Below, piece after piece: positions 62,995 through 64,000 of a stretch of DNA of 64,000 nucleotides. Numbering within the stretch: position 1 is the first letter of the stretch; every line of letters starts with the position of its first letter. Under the pieces are notes generated by a model. That model made no database searches and was not told the origin of the DNA. It was given only the letters and a program-made list of their open reading frames with translations. The position numbers were made by a program, and so were the translations under genes. This DNA is from Candidatus Gastranaerophilales bacterium (GTDB taxonomy: Bacteria; Cyanobacteriota; Vampirovibrionia; Gastranaerophilales; Gastranaerophilaceae), in assembly GCA_028693235.1 (NCBI GenBank), contig JAQUVW010000002.1:124001-188000 (forward strand), written 5' to 3'.

Positions 62995-63997
62995 CTAATT
63001 TTTCTTTTCTTGATTCTGTAAGGTCATAATTTTTATCAATTCCGATAATTGTTTTTATAACAGCTTGTGCCATTAAAATCAAGAAAGGATTAACTCCGGG
63101 GCTTGTATTTAGTGTCACTTCGGTTTTTGTTTTATCTTCTTTTGTTTTGCTGAAATTTTCTCTTTCTTCAAAGGCGATTTCTGTTTGGACGTTATAGTTT
63201 AAGGCTTCGCCTGAGAGATTTTTTTCAACTTCATTTTTGGGAAATTCTTTGCTGCATGTAATTTGCATAGCGATAGCTTTTTGAGGTGCTTTGAACAACA
63301 CAACTTGCACGTTGCCGAAATGTTTAGTTGCAATCAAAATCGTAACAGAGTCGTCACTTTCACCGTTTCCGCCTGTAGTTTTTTCATTTATTTCAAGGCT
63401 AAAGCCGTTTTCTTCACCTAAAGGAAGCCACGGAAGGTAAAGCAACAAAATATTTTTTATCATTTGAGTCTGAGAAGTACCTGTGGTTGGAATACAAGCA
63501 TTTATAACGGCAGACAATTCATTTAGTTGGGCTGTTTTCATAGATGTGCCCATTTGATTAAAGTTAGCTATCATTTGATAAAGCTTTGATAGTGCTTCTT
63601 TCCCGTTTTGTTGCATAAATTGAATTAATTTTGAAATATCAAGATTTGAATTCATCATTAAAGTTTCAAGCTGTGAGGCTGTTGTTTCAGCGGTTACGCT
63701 AGATGTCATCATCAACAAAAAATCTTTAAGGTTTTGCGGTAAATTCAGTAAATCTCTAAGCAATACACCTTTGTCACCACTATTTAATTGGGCTAATTGT
63801 GTATTTATATATTTCGTTTGGGCCGCTATTTGTTGATAAGTAATAGTTGGTGCAGGCGTTGGGGTCTGCGGCATAGCGTTATTTTGTGAAGATTTGAAAT
63901 TTACCCCGTCTGCATTTTTGGCATTGCTTGCGGAGTTATTTACAAAATTTTGTGAATTAAAATTATTGGAGGATTGTCCGATATTCATATCACTCAT
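62987..63997 (-). CDS. Hypothetical protein, possibly FliK-like
   Basis: 336 residues. The N-terminal 60 are Asn/Ser/Pro-rich and disordered, the middle is helical (LLRDLLNLPQNLKDFLLMMT), and residues 190-290 are beta-rich (LLLYLPWLPLGEENGFSLEI, then ATKHFGNVQVVLFKAPQKA). A disordered N-part with a compact beta-rich C-part recalls hook-length-control FliK, but I see no decisive motif. It ends three bases inside the window, so the ATG at 63997 is complete but its promoter is not visible. Co-transcribed with radA. Confidence 0.55.
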   Translation of the reverse strand: MSDMNIGQSSNNFNSQNFVNNSASNAKNADGVNFKSSQNNAMPQTPTPAPTITYQQIAAQTKYINTQLAQLNSGDKGVLLRDLLNLPQNLKDFLLMMTSSVTAETTASQLETLMMNSNLDISKLIQFMQQNGKEALSKLYQMIANFNQMGTSMKTAQLNELSAVINACIPTTGTSQTQMIKNILLLYLPWLPLGEENGFSLEINEKTTGGNGESDDSVTILIATKHFGNVQVVLFKAPQKAIAMQITCSKEFPKNEVEKNLSGEALNYNVQTEIAFEERENFSKTKEDKTKTEVTLNTSPGVNPFLILMAQAVIKTIIGIDKNYDLTESRKEKLDG

Positions 63998-64000
63998 AGT

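Overview
The window is AT-rich bacterial chromosome with short intergenic gaps and a largely housekeeping gene set. The organism looks Gram-negative (TolC-type outer-membrane channel, FliF/FliG/FliH/FliI/FliE/FlgB/FlgC flagellar base). Several gene orders recall Cyanobacteria: atpD-atpC stand alone as beta-epsilon, efp-accB-accC is one operon, and rplQ-truA-rplM-rpsI closes the rpoA cluster. No photosynthesis gene is present. I infer a non-photosynthetic, flagellated relative of Cyanobacteria (Melainabacteria/Vampirovibrionia, probably Gastranaerophilales). This rests on gene content and order, not on a phylogeny.

Layout. 1-6.9 kb: RqcP-like, DciA-like and MnmE genes (minus strand), HIT hydrolase, SDR reductase, site-2 protease, ComF. 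6.9-7.4 kb: a non-coding stretch with three DnaA-box-like 9-mers just before dnaN, a candidate replication origin. 7.4-13.5 kb: dnaN, thrB, pgk, typA and a CheW protein with an inserted zinc-binding CZB domain. 13.5-25 kb (minus): a soluble histidine kinase and NarL-type regulator head a flgB-flgC-fliE-fliF-fliG-fliH-fliI operon; upstream lies a CpaE/degenerate-CpaF pair. 25-34 kb: HD-GYP protein, trmFO, dnaK flanked by an inverted repeat, a 4 x 109 bp tandem array, nitrilase, CsoR-DmeF metal-efflux operon, nanE-nanK and a 254 bp direct duplication. 34-41 kb: atpC-atpD, then the ribosomal/rpoA operon starting at infA. 41-48.7 kb: exported protein, efp-accB-accC, His/Cys-rich protein, MpaA-like and YjbQ-like genes, and rplJ-rplL behind a probable L10 leader and attenuator. 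48.7-56.5 kb: 28-Cys exported protein, EF-hand protein, ybaB-recR, and a GspE-like/response regulator/hybrid kinase operon. 56.5-57.5 kb: 1.1 kb without genes but with two orphan terminators and two mutually complementary segments. 57.5-64 kb: DegT aminotransferase, two tandem thymidylate-kinase-like genes, TolC, RadA and a possible FliK-like protein.

The most unusual signals are the pair of putative complementary small RNAs at 56.6-57.5 kb, the degenerate secretion-type ATPases beside signalling and flagellar genes, the repeats around dnaK and nanK, and a set of genes whose -10 hexamer sits exactly six bases before the ATG, implying leaderless mRNAs.
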